Assembly (NCBI GenBank): GCA_023443025.1
Contig: JAEZWM010000049.1
Span: 62,001 to 126,000 of the forward strand
DNA: 64,000 nucleotides
Direction: 5' to 3'
From: Bacillota bacterium
GTDB taxonomy: Bacteria; Bacillota; Clostridia; Tissierellales; Peptoniphilaceae
Shown here: piece after piece, positions 1 to 8,376 of the stretch
Position numbering within the stretch: position 1 is the first letter of the stretch
How the letters are laid out: each line of letters begins with the position of its first letter
The notes under the pieces: model-generated
What the model was told of the DNA's origin: nothing
The model's input: the letters and a program-made list of their open reading frames with translations, nothing else
The model's database searches: none
Program-made: the position numbers and the translations under genes

Positions 1-473
1 CCTTATCAACATGTGGTATAGTCGATGGAATTCGTAAATTAGCAGATTCTGAATTACAAGTAAATTTAGCTATTTCACTTCATAACGCAATACAAAAAGA
101 AAGAGAAGCTATAATGCCTATAGCTAAGGCAAATAGTTTAACGGATTTAAAGAAGGCACTCATATATTATCAAGAAAAACTAAACAGAAGAATTAGTTAT
201 GAGTATGTAATTATCAAAGATAACAACGATTCTTTTGATCATGCAAGAGCGTTAAAATCTATGTGTGTTGATCTAGATGCTCACGTTAATTTGATACCGC
301 TCAACAAAATAGATGAGTATCATGCCAAATCCACAGACGATAGAGATATAGAAAGATTTAAAGAAAAACTTGATGATTTAGGTATTAATTCTACTATAAG
401 AAGGAAACAAGGCGTGGACATAGAAGCAGCTTGCGGTCAATTAAGGAATAAGTATGAACAGTTTACGAGGTGA
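1..473 (+). CDS. rlmN: 23S rRNA (adenine2503-C2)-methyltransferase RlmN, 3' part
   Basis: The gene enters from the left edge and is read in frame from base 3, giving about 156 C-terminal residues. The visible part starts in the RlmN segment STCGIVDGIRKLAD, continues through LQVNLAISLH and MPIAKA, and ends with AACGQLRNKYEQ. The Cys in ACGQL matches the methyl-carrier Cys of RlmN. The family is a radical SAM enzyme that methylates C2 of A2503 in 23S rRNA and an adenosine in some tRNAs. The radical SAM Cys cluster lies outside the window. The stop codon overlaps the ribosome binding site of the next gene, so the two are translationally close. Position before prpC-prkC matches the usual Firmicute order. 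Confidence 0.93.
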   Translation, partial: LSTCGIVDGIRKLADSELQVNLAISLHNAIQKEREAIMPIAKANSLTDLKKALIYYQEKLNRRISYEYVIIKDNNDSFDHARALKSMCVDLDAHVNLIPLNKIDEYHAKSTDDRDIERFKEKLDDLGINSTIRRKQGVDIEAACGQLRNKYEQFTR

Positions 474-478
474 TATTG

Positions 479-1201
479 GTGGAATATAGTAAAAAAACCG
501 ATATAGGTAGGCATAGGGACTTAAATGAGGATAGTGTTTTTGCAGAAGAATTTGACGGTTATCATCTTTTCATCGTCGCAGATGGAATGGGTGGACATCT
601 TGCTGGAGAAGTTGCTTCACAGCTTGCCATAGACTCAATAGAACACTACGTATCAAATAATTTCTTATCGGAAACAGATAAATTACAGCTAGTCAATGAA
701 GCTATGCTTTATGCAAACAACAGTATTAATAAAAAATCAAACTCAGATCCTAAATATTCGAATATGGGGACTACTTGTGATACGGTCGTCTATACGGACA
801 ATTACATTTATATTGGTCATGTAGGAGATAGCAGAGTTTATTTATACAGAGATGGAGAAATAAATCAACTAACAAGAGATCATTCATTAGTAAACGATCT
901 AATAGAATCGGGTGAACTCACCGCAGCTGAAGCGAAAGAAAACAAACAGAGAAACATAATAACACGGGCTTTGGGTGGTGATTATAATCTTGTTGTTGAT
1001 CTTCATAGACATGAAGTTCTTCCAGGCGATATTTTACTTCTATGTAGTGATGGTTTAACAAATGGTGTCGATGATGAGAAGATAAAATCGGTACTAATGC
1101 AAAATTCCAATGCATCGGATAAAGCTAATAAGCTAATAGAAATGAGTAATGCTTCTGGGGGCTATGACAATAGTACAGTTGTTGTAGCAGAAAAGAGGTG
1201 A
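479..1201 (+). CDS. prpC: PP2C-type Ser/Thr protein phosphatase (PrpC/Stp)
   Basis: This is a soluble metal-dependent phosphatase that removes phosphate from targets of the neighbouring PASTA kinase. The N-terminus carries KTDIGRHRDLNEDS, the standard opening of the family, followed by DGMGGHLAGEVAS with the metal-binding Asp and Gly, then GDSRVYL and the C-terminal GGYDNSTVVV with the last metal-binding Asp. At about 240 residues it is full length. I chose GTG 479 because GAGGTG at 467-472 is correctly spaced from it and the result matches the short N-terminus of the family; GTG 470 and TTG 476 are in-frame alternatives. It sits 7 bases before prkC, so kinase and phosphatase are co-expressed. 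Confidence 0.93.
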   Translation: MEYSKKTDIGRHRDLNEDSVFAEEFDGYHLFIVADGMGGHLAGEVASQLAIDSIEHYVSNNFLSETDKLQLVNEAMLYANNSINKKSNSDPKYSNMGTTCDTVVYTDNYIYIGHVGDSRVYLYRDGEINQLTRDHSLVNDLIESGELTAAEAKENKQRNIITRALGGDYNLVVDLHRHEVLPGDILLLCSDGLTNGVDDEKIKSVLMQNSNASDKANKLIEMSNASGGYDNSTVVVAEKR

Positions 1202-1208
1202 GTTTATA

Positions 1209-3164
1209 ATGATAGGTACTACATTAGGTGAAAGATATAGATTAATAGAACGTGTTGGAGTAGGTGGTATGGCTTTGGTATACAAAGCCGAAGATTTACT
1301 TCTTAAAAGACTAGTTGCAGTAAAGGTCCTTAAAGATCAGTTTGTAGAAGATATTGAGTTTTCAAGGAAATTTGAGATGGAAGCTCAATCAGCTGCCAGC
1401 CTTTCACATCCCAATATAGTTAATGTTTACGATGTCGGTTCAGAAGCAATTGACGATAGACGTATACATTATATTGTTATGGAGTATATAAACGGTAAAA
1501 CTCTAAAAGATATTATTGTTGAGAAAGGTGTACTATCTAATGAAGAAACAGTTGATTATTCTAAACAAATCGCTGCTGCACTAGAGGCTGCACATAAGAA
1601 AAACATAATACACAGAGATATTAAACCACAAAATATAATGATAACGGATGAAGGAATTGTAAAGGTTACGGACTTTGGAATTGCTAGAATTTCAACTTCC
1701 GCAACTATAACATACACATCATCGATTCTAGGTACAGTGCATTATATATCACCTGAACAAGCTAAAGGGAAGTTTATTGACAATAAATCAGATATTTATT
1801 CCCTTGGAATAGTGATGTATGAAATGGTTACGGGTCAAGTTCCATTTGATGCTGAAAATTCAGTGGGTATTGCTTTAAAACATATTCAAGATAAAGTTAC
1901 TCAACCTATTCAATTAAATCCAAAAGTTAGTGGTCGTATAAACGATATTATAATGAGATGTCTTGAAAAACAACCAGCGGATAGATTTTCTAACGCTAGG
2001 AATTTAATCAAAGCATTAGAATCAAGAGATATATTTGAGAAAAGACTTGTAACGGATACTGACCGGGTAGTTAGAAGAGAACGAGCAAATCAAAACCAAA
2101 ATCAAAATGATAATGTTGCAGTATATAGTTCAGGAAGTAATGAGAGACGAGAAGTCGCTAAAAAGAAAAGGAGTCTTTTTAGATCTACATTATTGCCTAT
2201 AATACTGGCATTAATCGTTGTGAGCTCCGGGTTTTTTATATTTAGGAATCTTGGCGATACTATGTTTCAGCGTACAGTTTCAGTACCGGATGTAGTTAAT
2301 AAATCAGAAGCAGAAGCTCTAACACTATTACTGAACAGTAAGTTAGAGAGAAATATTGTAAGAAAACACAATGAAAATGTTCCAAATGGATATGTTATAA
2401 GTCAAACTCCTGCGCCTGATACTAAGGTAAAAGAAAATAGCTTTGTAGAAATTGTTATTAGTGATGGTGTTCAAGAATTAGATATGCCTGACTTATTAAA
2501 TAAGGAAGTAATCGAGGCAGAAAACTTACTTAGATCAAAAGGTTTGGCTATCGAATCTCAAGAAAGTGCTTATCATGACACCATAGAAGCAGGAAAAATT
2601 ATTGATCAATACCCTGCACCAGGTGACATGGTAAGTTCAAAGTCAAAAATATCAATTGTGGTGAGCCGAGGTCAGGAAGAAAAGTTAGTTTCTATGCCAA
2701 CGCTTTTGGGTTCAACAGAGGCTTCTGCTGTTCAAAGTTTAGTTAATCTTGGTTTAGTAAAAGGTGAAATTGAAAGACGATATAGTAATGACTATCCTGA
2801 AGGGACCGTCATGTGGCAGTCATATGATCCCGGAGTCGATCTCAGTCCAGAGACTACAGTAGACCTAATAATTAGTAGGGGTAAGGAACCGATAGAGGAT
2901 GATCAAGAAAGGCTTCCTGAAGGTACAATTGATCTTACTAACGGAGTTGAAGGCGAGTATAAACTTTATAAATTCAACATAACACCACCATCAGGTAAAG
3001 AAGTATTTAATCTTAAGATTACTAAAGTTTCTGATGGTAGTGAGTATGAAGTATATTCACGTGATCATGTATCATCAAACGGAAGTTTTGAGTTAAATTT
3101 TAAAGACTTTACCAACTCTCATTTTAAAGTTTATTATGATGATTCATTGGTACATGAAGACTAG
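1209..3164 (+). CDS. prkC: PASTA-domain Ser/Thr protein kinase (PrkC/Stk1 type)
   Basis: This is a membrane sensor kinase of 651 residues. The cytoplasmic kinase domain (about 1-275) has the glycine loop GVGGMALVYKA, Lys39 in VAVKV, HRDIKPQN with catalytic Asp137, DFG at 155-157 and the SPEQAKG segment after the activation loop. A Lys/Arg-rich juxtamembrane stretch is followed by one membrane segment at about 325-345. Outside lie three PASTA repeats at about 357-421, 423-487 and 493-558, each ending in a VIVS(R/D)G-like strand. The family binds muropeptides or lipid II through PASTA repeats and controls cell wall synthesis and division. The last 90 residues form a further extracellular domain after the PASTA repeats. 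ATG 1209 follows an AGAGGTGAG site. Confidence 0.95.
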   Translation: MIGTTLGERYRLIERVGVGGMALVYKAEDLLLKRLVAVKVLKDQFVEDIEFSRKFEMEAQSAASLSHPNIVNVYDVGSEAIDDRRIHYIVMEYINGKTLKDIIVEKGVLSNEETVDYSKQIAAALEAAHKKNIIHRDIKPQNIMITDEGIVKVTDFGIARISTSATITYTSSILGTVHYISPEQAKGKFIDNKSDIYSLGIVMYEMVTGQVPFDAENSVGIALKHIQDKVTQPIQLNPKVSGRINDIIMRCLEKQPADRFSNARNLIKALESRDIFEKRLVTDTDRVVRRERANQNQNQNDNVAVYSSGSNERREVAKKKRSLFRSTLLPIILALIVVSSGFFIFRNLGDTMFQRTVSVPDVVNKSEAEALTLLLNSKLERNIVRKHNENVPNGYVISQTPAPDTKVKENSFVEIVISDGVQELDMPDLLNKEVIEAENLLRSKGLAIESQESAYHDTIEAGKIIDQYPAPGDMVSSKSKISIVVSRGQEEKLVSMPTLLGSTEASAVQSLVNLGLVKGEIERRYSNDYPEGTVMWQSYDPGVDLSPETTVDLIISRGKEPIEDDQERLPEGTIDLTNGVEGEYKLYKFNITPPSGKEVFNLKITKVSDGSEYEVYSRDHVSSNGSFELNFKDFTNSHFKVYYDDSLVHED

Positions 3165-3174
3165 GGGGTAATTT

Positions 3175-4047
3175 TTGGAAGGAACTATAATTAAGATAGT
3201 CCGTGGACTATATTATGTGGATACAAAAGAAGGTATTATACCTTGTAAAGCTCGTGGCCTATTTAGGGAGAAAGACATTACTCCCTTAGTAGGCGACAGA
3301 GTTACTTTAAGAATTTCTGATGAAGATGGTAGTGGTTATATAGAAAGTATTATGCCAAGGAGAAATGAATTATTACGTCCTGCAGTTGCTAATATTGATA
3401 GTGCATTGATAGTGTTCAGTATTAGGCAACCGATGTTAAATACATATTTGCTTGACAAAAATTTACTTATGACCGAACATTATGGTATAGATACTAATAT
3501 TTGTTTTACAAAGTCTGATTTAAATAAGAAAAATGAATTAGATAAATATGTTGAAATTTACAAAAATATAGGCTACAATGTTTTTGTTATAGGTAAAGAA
3601 GATATGTCGGGATTAGATTTACTCGTTGAGTCTTTACAAGGAAAAACAACTTCTGTTTCAGGTCCTTCTGGTGTTGGCAAATCAACATTAATTAATCACA
3701 TAGATCCTAAATTAGAACTTGAGACATCAAAAGTAAGTGTGAAAACCGAAAGAGGCAGACACACAACAAGACATATTGAACTAATACCTTTAAATCATAA
3801 CACATATATTCTTGATACTCCCGGCTTTAGCTCACTTGCTCTGGAATTTATCATGGATGAAAAGGAAGTCTCTAAAAACTTTATTGATTTTAGAAAATAT
3901 TCAGATGAATGTCAATTTCTGGATTGTATGCATATTAATGAGCCTAATTGTGCAATAAAGGAAAAAATTGGTTCTAAAATTCACCAATCTCGTTACGACA
4001 ATTACTTACTATTTATTGACGAAATAAAGAAAACACGGAGGTATTAA
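3175..4047 (+). CDS. rsgA: ribosome small subunit-dependent GTPase RsgA
   Basis: RsgA is a circularly permuted GTPase that helps late 30S subunit maturation. The protein is 290 residues: an N-terminal OB fold, then the GTPase motifs in permuted order, G4 TKSD at 112-115, G1 GPSGVGKS at 163-170 and G3 DTPG at 214-217. The C-terminal zinc site is Cys246, Cys251, His253 and Cys259. The start is TTG 3175, preceded by AGGGGGT. In Firmicutes this gene (cpgA/yloQ) regularly follows prkC and is a known kinase substrate, which fits the context. It abuts rpe directly. Confidence 0.95.
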   Translation: MEGTIIKIVRGLYYVDTKEGIIPCKARGLFREKDITPLVGDRVTLRISDEDGSGYIESIMPRRNELLRPAVANIDSALIVFSIRQPMLNTYLLDKNLLMTEHYGIDTNICFTKSDLNKKNELDKYVEIYKNIGYNVFVIGKEDMSGLDLLVESLQGKTTSVSGPSGVGKSTLINHIDPKLELETSKVSVKTERGRHTTRHIELIPLNHNTYILDTPGFSSLALEFIMDEKEVSKNFIDFRKYSDECQFLDCMHINEPNCAIKEKIGSKIHQSRYDNYLLFIDEIKKTRRY

Positions 4048-4710
4048 ATGATCGAACTTGCACCATCTCTGCTTTCTGCGGATTTTTCAAATCTTTCAAA
4101 GGACATAAAGATACTAAATGATAATGGTATTAATTATTTACATTTAGATATTATGGACGGTAATTTTGTTCCAAATATTAGTTATGGACCTGGAGTTATA
4201 AAGGCAATTAGAGGTTTAACTGATATGATATTCGATGTGCATCTGATGGTTGATAAACCGGAAAGATATATAAAGGATTATGTAGACGCTGGTGCTGATA
4301 TCATAACAGTGCATTATGAAGCTACCAAACATCCACATAGAACGATTCAACAAATTAAGTCCTACGGGGTTAAAGCAGGAATATCATTAAATCCATCTAC
4401 ACCTTTAAATGTTCTGGATTATATAATTGAGGATTTGGATTTAGTGTTGATTATGTCTGTAAATCCAGGATTTGGAGGTCAGTCTTATATAAAGACAATG
4501 GATGAAAAGATTAGCAAATTGAAAGATATAAAATCTAATAAAAAACTTAACTTTATAATTGAAGTTGATGGAGGCATAAAAACTACCAATGTTAAAAATG
4601 TAATAGAGTTAGGAGCAGAGCTGATTGTCTCAGGATCTGACGTTTTTGGTGCTAATGATATTACTCAAAGAATTATAGAATATAAAGATATTTTCAATAA
4701 TCATGATTGA
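4048..4710 (+). CDS. rpe: ribulose-phosphate 3-epimerase
   Basis: Rpe interconverts D-ribulose 5-phosphate and D-xylulose 5-phosphate in the pentose phosphate pathway. The 220-residue TIM barrel shows LAPSLLSADF at the start, HLDIMDGNFVPN with metal-binding His and Asp, VHYEA, MSVNPGFGGQ, and IEVDGGI with the catalytic Asp, followed by the phosphate-binding GSDVFG. Length is normal. The start codon directly follows the rsgA stop, and the 3' end overlaps thiN by 8 bases, so translation is probably coupled along the operon. No other pentose phosphate genes lie next to it. Confidence 0.96.
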   Translation: MIELAPSLLSADFSNLSKDIKILNDNGINYLHLDIMDGNFVPNISYGPGVIKAIRGLTDMIFDVHLMVDKPERYIKDYVDAGADIITVHYEATKHPHRTIQQIKSYGVKAGISLNPSTPLNVLDYIIEDLDLVLIMSVNPGFGGQSYIKTMDEKISKLKDIKSNKKLNFIIEVDGGIKTTNVKNVIELGAELIVSGSDVFGANDITQRIIEYKDIFNNHD

Positions 4711-5359
4711 GAAAGAAACTGCTAAAGCAGTAATTTTTGGTGCAGGAAGTATGCCAAGTGGTAAAAAAATCAAATCAATGATTACGGGATCAGATTTTAT
4801 TATTTGTGCTGATGGGGGATTTGATAATGCTAAAGAAATTGGTATATTGCCCGACGTTTTAATAGGCGACTTAGACTCTATAAAAGAAATAAAAATAGGT
4901 CGATCTATCATTGATAATTCAAACATAAAACTAATAAAGTATCCTAGAGAAAAGGATTCATCCGATTTAGAACTTTCAATAGAATATGCTGTAGAACAGG
5001 GATTTAAAGATATTATAGTTTTTGCAGCTATGGGCAGTCGAATAGACCATAGTTTATCAAATATCCATCTATTAGTTAGATATTCGCTTGATGGTTATAA
5101 GGTAAAAATAATAGATGACAATAATATCATCTCACTAATATATCCGAATATGGAAATTGAAAAAGATGATTATAAATACTCACTTATTCCTATAGGGTTG
5201 GATGGAATCGTTGTCTCTTTAAAAGGTTTTAAATACGAATTAGAGAATAAGTTGATTCCCTTTGGAACAACATTAGGTGTTTCTAATATTGTAATAGAAA
5301 ACAAAGCTGAAATTAAACTACATTCAGGTACTGGCGTATTGATTCAGTCAATAGATTAA
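4703..5359 (+). CDS. thiN: thiamine pyrophosphokinase
   Basis: ThiN transfers pyrophosphate from ATP to thiamine, making thiamine diphosphate from salvaged thiamine. The 218-residue protein has the family motifs ADGGFDNA, PDVLIGDLDS, YPREKDSSDLELSIE and GSRIDHSLSNIHLL, which together form the ATP and thiamine sites. The C-terminal half is the small beta domain. It is the last gene of the prpC-prkC-rsgA-rpe-thiN block, an order also known from Bacillus (yloS). No TPP riboswitch is visible. About 80 bases separate it from the next gene, which has its own promoter. Confidence 0.93.
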   Translation: MIEKETAKAVIFGAGSMPSGKKIKSMITGSDFIICADGGFDNAKEIGILPDVLIGDLDSIKEIKIGRSIIDNSNIKLIKYPREKDSSDLELSIEYAVEQGFKDIIVFAAMGSRIDHSLSNIHLLVRYSLDGYKVKIIDDNNIISLIYPNMEIEKDDYKYSLIPIGLDGIVVSLKGFKYELENKLIPFGTTLGVSNIVIENKAEIKLHSGTGVLIQSID

Positions 5360-5389
5360 CTAAAATTTGAGCTTTTATTATGTATAAGG

Positions 5390-5409
5390 ATATCTTATTA
5401 ATAAGATAT
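5390..5409. promoter_or_regulatory. perfect 20-bp palindrome overlapping the yitT-like promoter (candidate operator)
   Basis: ATATCTTATT is followed directly by its exact reverse complement AATAAGATAT. The site lies immediately upstream of an extended -10 element and covers the place where a -35 box would sit. A repressor or activator dimer binding here would control the downstream gene. No bound protein can be named from the sequence. A very AT-rich palindrome could also arise by chance. Confidence 0.5.
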
Positions 5410-5410
5410 T

Positions 5411-5419
5411 TGATATAAT
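5411..5419 (+). promoter_or_regulatory. extended -10 promoter for the yitT-like gene
   Basis: TGATATAAT fits an extended -10 (TGnTATAAT). No good -35 is present at the expected distance, because that stretch is the palindrome. Transcription would begin near 5426, just before the GGAGGT ribosome site of the next gene, so the leader is short. Confidence 0.5.
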
Positions 5420-5442
5420 TAATAGTATAGTGGAGGTCATTA

Positions 5443-6297
5443 ATGTTTTCAAAGGTAAAACGAATTGCACTTATAACATTGGCGGTTTTTGTAATCGCGG
5501 TAGGAATTTACTATTTATGGATTCCTTTAAAACTCGCTCCAGGTGGAACTACCGGACTAACTGTAATTATTAAATCATTATTTCCGTTTTTACCTGTTTC
5601 ACTTGCAATTGGTTTAATCAACATAGTTCTTTTAGCTTTTGGCTTTGTATTTATTGGAAGAGAGTTTGGCGGATTGACTATTTATTCTAGTATCATGCTA
5701 TCTCTATTTATCAGAATCTTCGAACAATTTTACCCTATTACAGAACCACTTGTAGAAAATATATTCCTAAATCTTATTTTTGGCGGTGTCCTAGTAGGAT
5801 TTGGAATTGGATTGGTATTCAACCAAAATGCATCTACAGGCGGGACTGACATTGTTGCGATGATTTTAAATAAATACTATCACATATCCTTAAGTACAGC
5901 AGTAATGATTGCTGATTTGACAATAACTTTTGTTGCTACATATATTGTCGGGCTAGAAATAGGAATGTATTCTATACTTGGTATAATGATAAATAGTTTT
6001 ATAATTGGTAAAGTAATATCAGGATTTAATACAAGAATTGAAATGATGATTATTAGTGACAAGTTCAATGAATTAAATGTTTATTTGAATAAGGAGATCG
6101 GAAGAGGGACTACTATCTATAATGCAGAGGGTGGATTTTCATATCAACCAAGAAATGTAATTTATACAGTGTTATCTAAAAACGAGTATATTAAAGCTAA
6201 GCTTTACATTAAAAAAGTTGATCCTAGTGCATTTGTTATTATAAAAAATGTTAATGAAGTATTAGGGGAAGGCTTCACTTATGAAAAATTAATCTAA
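5443..6297 (+). CDS. YitT family membrane protein (DUF161 plus DUF2179)
   Basis: This is a 284-residue integral membrane protein of a family widespread in Firmicutes whose transport role is not settled. The N-terminal two thirds hold five to six hydrophobic segments with the typical LAPGGTTGL and ASTGGTDIVAM repeats (DUF161). The soluble C-terminal DUF2179 domain (about 205-284) contains GRGTTIYNAEGGFS and ends FTYEKL. Many genomes carry several paralogues. The start ATG follows GGAGGTCATTA. It has its own promoter with a palindrome in the -35 region, and the downstream mgsA and nqr genes may be read from the same transcript, since no terminator lies between them. Confidence 0.88.
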   Translation: MFSKVKRIALITLAVFVIAVGIYYLWIPLKLAPGGTTGLTVIIKSLFPFLPVSLAIGLINIVLLAFGFVFIGREFGGLTIYSSIMLSLFIRIFEQFYPITEPLVENIFLNLIFGGVLVGFGIGLVFNQNASTGGTDIVAMILNKYYHISLSTAVMIADLTITFVATYIVGLEIGMYSILGIMINSFIIGKVISGFNTRIEMMIISDKFNELNVYLNKEIGRGTTIYNAEGGFSYQPRNVIYTVLSKNEYIKAKLYIKKVDPSAFVIIKNVNEVLGEGFTYEKLI

Positions 6298-6327
6298 CTT
6301 CCTTAACAATTTTAAAGAGGTGATAAT

Positions 6328-6780
6328 ATCACAAATATAAAACCCAAATATAGAACATCTTGGATTGAAATACCGGAAAGAAAGAAAATCGCAATTGTCG
6401 CACATGATAATAGGAAAGATGAACTTATAGATTTTTTAACTAAATATGTAAACCTATTATCTAATCATGATTTATGCGGTACCGGTACTACATCTAAACT
6501 CGTAGAAGAAAAGACTGGGCTTAAAGTTAATGGTTACTTAAGTGGGCCATTAGGTGGTGATTTGCAGATAGGTGCTAAAATAGCTACTAACGAGATAGAT
6601 ATTCTGATCTTTTTTTGGGATCCGTTAGAAGCACAGCCTCATGACCCCGACGTAAAAGCTTTACTTAGAGTTTCTGTACTCTATGATATACCCATTATAA
6701 CAAATGAGATGACAGGGAGATATTTATTTAGTTCTCCACTTATTTCACAGTCGTATAAGAAAATTATAAACATAAGATAG
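6328..6780 (+). CDS. mgsA: methylglyoxal synthase, apparently with an ATC start codon
   Basis: MgsA converts dihydroxyacetone phosphate to methylglyoxal and phosphate, a bypass that relieves sugar-phosphate stress. The reading frame covers the complete family: KKIAIVAHDNRKDE, CGTGTTSKLVEEKTGL, SGPLGGDLQIGA with the catalytic Asp, and WDPLEAQPHDPDVKAL with the active-site His. There is no ATG, GTG or TTG between the upstream in-frame stop (6313-6315) and TTG 6562, which is far too late because it removes the phosphate-binding and catalytic residues. A strong site AAAGAGGTG at 6314-6322 is ideally spaced from ATC 6328, the same spacing used by other genes here. A 150-residue product results. 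An ATG-to-ATC sequence error is the alternative. Confidence 0.88.
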   Translation: MTNIKPKYRTSWIEIPERKKIAIVAHDNRKDELIDFLTKYVNLLSNHDLCGTGTTSKLVEEKTGLKVNGYLSGPLGGDLQIGAKIATNEIDILIFFWDPLEAQPHDPDVKALLRVSVLYDIPIITNEMTGRYLFSSPLISQSYKKIINIR

Positions 6781-6790
6781 GAGGGACGAT

Positions 6791-7768
6791 ATGGAGTTTA
6801 TTGAGAAGTTATTTTTAAAACAAAAAATGATGAGGACAGTTCTAATTTCATTAATACCAATCTTACTAGTTTCTATTTATTTTCAAGGACTTAGGGTTCT
6901 GGCGTTAACAGTCATTAATATTGTATTTGCTATAATTACGGAATATGTATGTGAAAAATATATTTATAAAAAAAGCAAAATTTCAGAAGCTGTATTAGTA
7001 ACAGCTATTCTATATACAATGACATTGCCGGTATCACTTCCAATGTGGATGTCAGTAATTGGTATTATCTTTGGTGTATTTTTTGGAAAGATGGTTTTTG
7101 GAGGTTTTGGAAAAAATATATTCAATCCTGCTATAGTAGGAAGAGCATTTGTTTATATTAACTTTCCTGAACCATTGACAATTCATTGGAATGGATTTGC
7201 TAAATTAGGTGATTTTCCAGGTGGATTTGGTACATGGATATATGAGCAAATTGACACTGTTTCTACTGCTACACCTATGCTACTATTTAGAAATGAAGGT
7301 GGAAGTACATCTATAACTGAATTGTTTCTTGGTAATGTACCAGGAGTTATAGGTGAGACGAGTAAAATACTTATTCTATTATGTGCAGCTTACTTAATTT
7401 ATAAAAAAGTTGCTTCATGGCAAATTATGGCGGGATCAGTTATTGGTTTTACTGTTATTACATTAATTTTTAACGCTATGGGCGTTGAAACCGTACCTAA
7501 TCCTTTAGTTGGAATGTTACTAGGAGGATTTATATTTGGTACTGTATTTATGGCTACTGACCCTATATCAGCTGCTAAGACGCCTATTGGTAAATGGATT
7601 TATGGACTATTAATTGGAATTGTAACTGTAATAATTAGAGGTTTTGCGCTTTTCTCCGGTGGAGTTATGTTTGCAATTTTAATAGGAAATACATTTGCAC
7701 CAATTATTGATTATGCAGTGAGAGCTCAAAAACAAAAAGCTAAAGAGAAAAAAGAGGTGACAGCATAA
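6791..7768 (+). CDS. nqrB: Na+-translocating NADH dehydrogenase subunit B-like (NqrB/RnfD family)
   Basis: This is a polytopic membrane subunit that carries covalently bound FMN in the electron path of Nqr and Rnf complexes. The protein is 325 residues with about eight to nine hydrophobic segments. The flavinylation site is D155-TVSTAT161-P, matching the DxxSxAT pattern in which the final Thr takes FMN through a phosphoester. GKNIFNPAIVGRAF and FGTVFMATDPISAA are family landmarks. At 325 residues it is shorter than proteobacterial NqrB (about 415) and nearer to RnfD, but the cluster order B-C-D-E-F and the NqrF downstream indicate the Nqr type. The start follows GGAGGG. It precedes nqrC with a one-base overlap. 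Confidence 0.85.
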   Translation: MEFIEKLFLKQKMMRTVLISLIPILLVSIYFQGLRVLALTVINIVFAIITEYVCEKYIYKKSKISEAVLVTAILYTMTLPVSLPMWMSVIGIIFGVFFGKMVFGGFGKNIFNPAIVGRAFVYINFPEPLTIHWNGFAKLGDFPGGFGTWIYEQIDTVSTATPMLLFRNEGGSTSITELFLGNVPGVIGETSKILILLCAAYLIYKKVASWQIMAGSVIGFTVITLIFNAMGVETVPNPLVGMLLGGFIFGTVFMATDPISAAKTPIGKWIYGLLIGIVTVIIRGFALFSGGVMFAILIGNTFAPIIDYAVRAQKQKAKEKKEVTA

Positions 7769-8376
7769 TGAAAAAGAAATCATTTGTGTACCCAGTAATT
7801 TTTATGGTGTTAGTAACTGCTGTTTTTACTTTAGTTTTAGCATTTCTAAATCAATCTACCGTTGAAGCAATACAAAGGAATAAAGAATTAGACTTAAGAA
7901 GAAAGATTCTTTATGTTTTTGATATGTTAGATGAGAATGATTCTGAAGAAGAGGTTACAAAAAAATTCGAAAACAATATTGAAGAAAAATCTTACAAAGA
8001 TGATCAAATAGTATATGTTTTAAAAGAGAACGGAGAAACTAAGGCTTATGCCGTACCGTTTAATGGTCCTGGTCTATGGGGAAGCATAGATGGCTATATT
8101 GGAGTAGATAAGGAATTAAAACATATAACAGGAATCGAATTTATTAATCAATCTGAAACTCCAGGACTTGGTGGTAGGATTGGAGAAGCTCCATATAAAG
8201 AGCAATTTAGAGATGTAGATGTCACTAATAGAGTTGGTGATGAAATTATTATCAATAGACCTGCTAGTGGCGGCAATGTCGATGCAATTGCAGGAGCAAC
8301 GCAAACTTCGACTTTTGTTAAGAATATGCTCAATCAAGATCTAATTGAATTTATAGATGGAGGGGGAGTAGAATAA
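7768..8376 (+). CDS. nqrC: Nqr subunit C-like FMN-binding protein (NqrC/RnfG family)
   Basis: The 202-residue protein has one N-terminal membrane anchor (about 7-28) and an FMN-binding domain facing outward. GSIDGYIGVD, the SETPGLGGRI segment and DAIAGAT178-QTS are visible. The last is the flavinylation motif; the covalent FMN should sit on Thr178. The usual consensus is Dxx(S/T)GAT, and here the Ser/Thr position is Ala, a small deviation. The FMN would be attached by an ApbE flavin transferase, which is not in this window. The gene overlaps nqrB by one base (ATGA-type junction) and abuts nqrD, so subunits are translationally coupled. Confidence 0.88.
   Translation: MKKKSFVYPVIFMVLVTAVFTLVLAFLNQSTVEAIQRNKELDLRRKILYVFDMLDENDSEEEVTKKFENNIEEKSYKDDQIVYVLKENGETKAYAVPFNGPGLWGSIDGYIGVDKELKHITGIEFINQSETPGLGGRIGEAPYKEQFRDVDVTNRVGDEIIINRPASGGNVDAIAGATQTSTFVKNMLNQDLIEFIDGGGVE

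Noticed and set aside
6562..6780. A 72-codon gene from TTG 6562
   Set aside because: It is only the C-terminal half of methylglyoxal synthase and lacks the catalytic segment; the full frame extends upstream to 6328.
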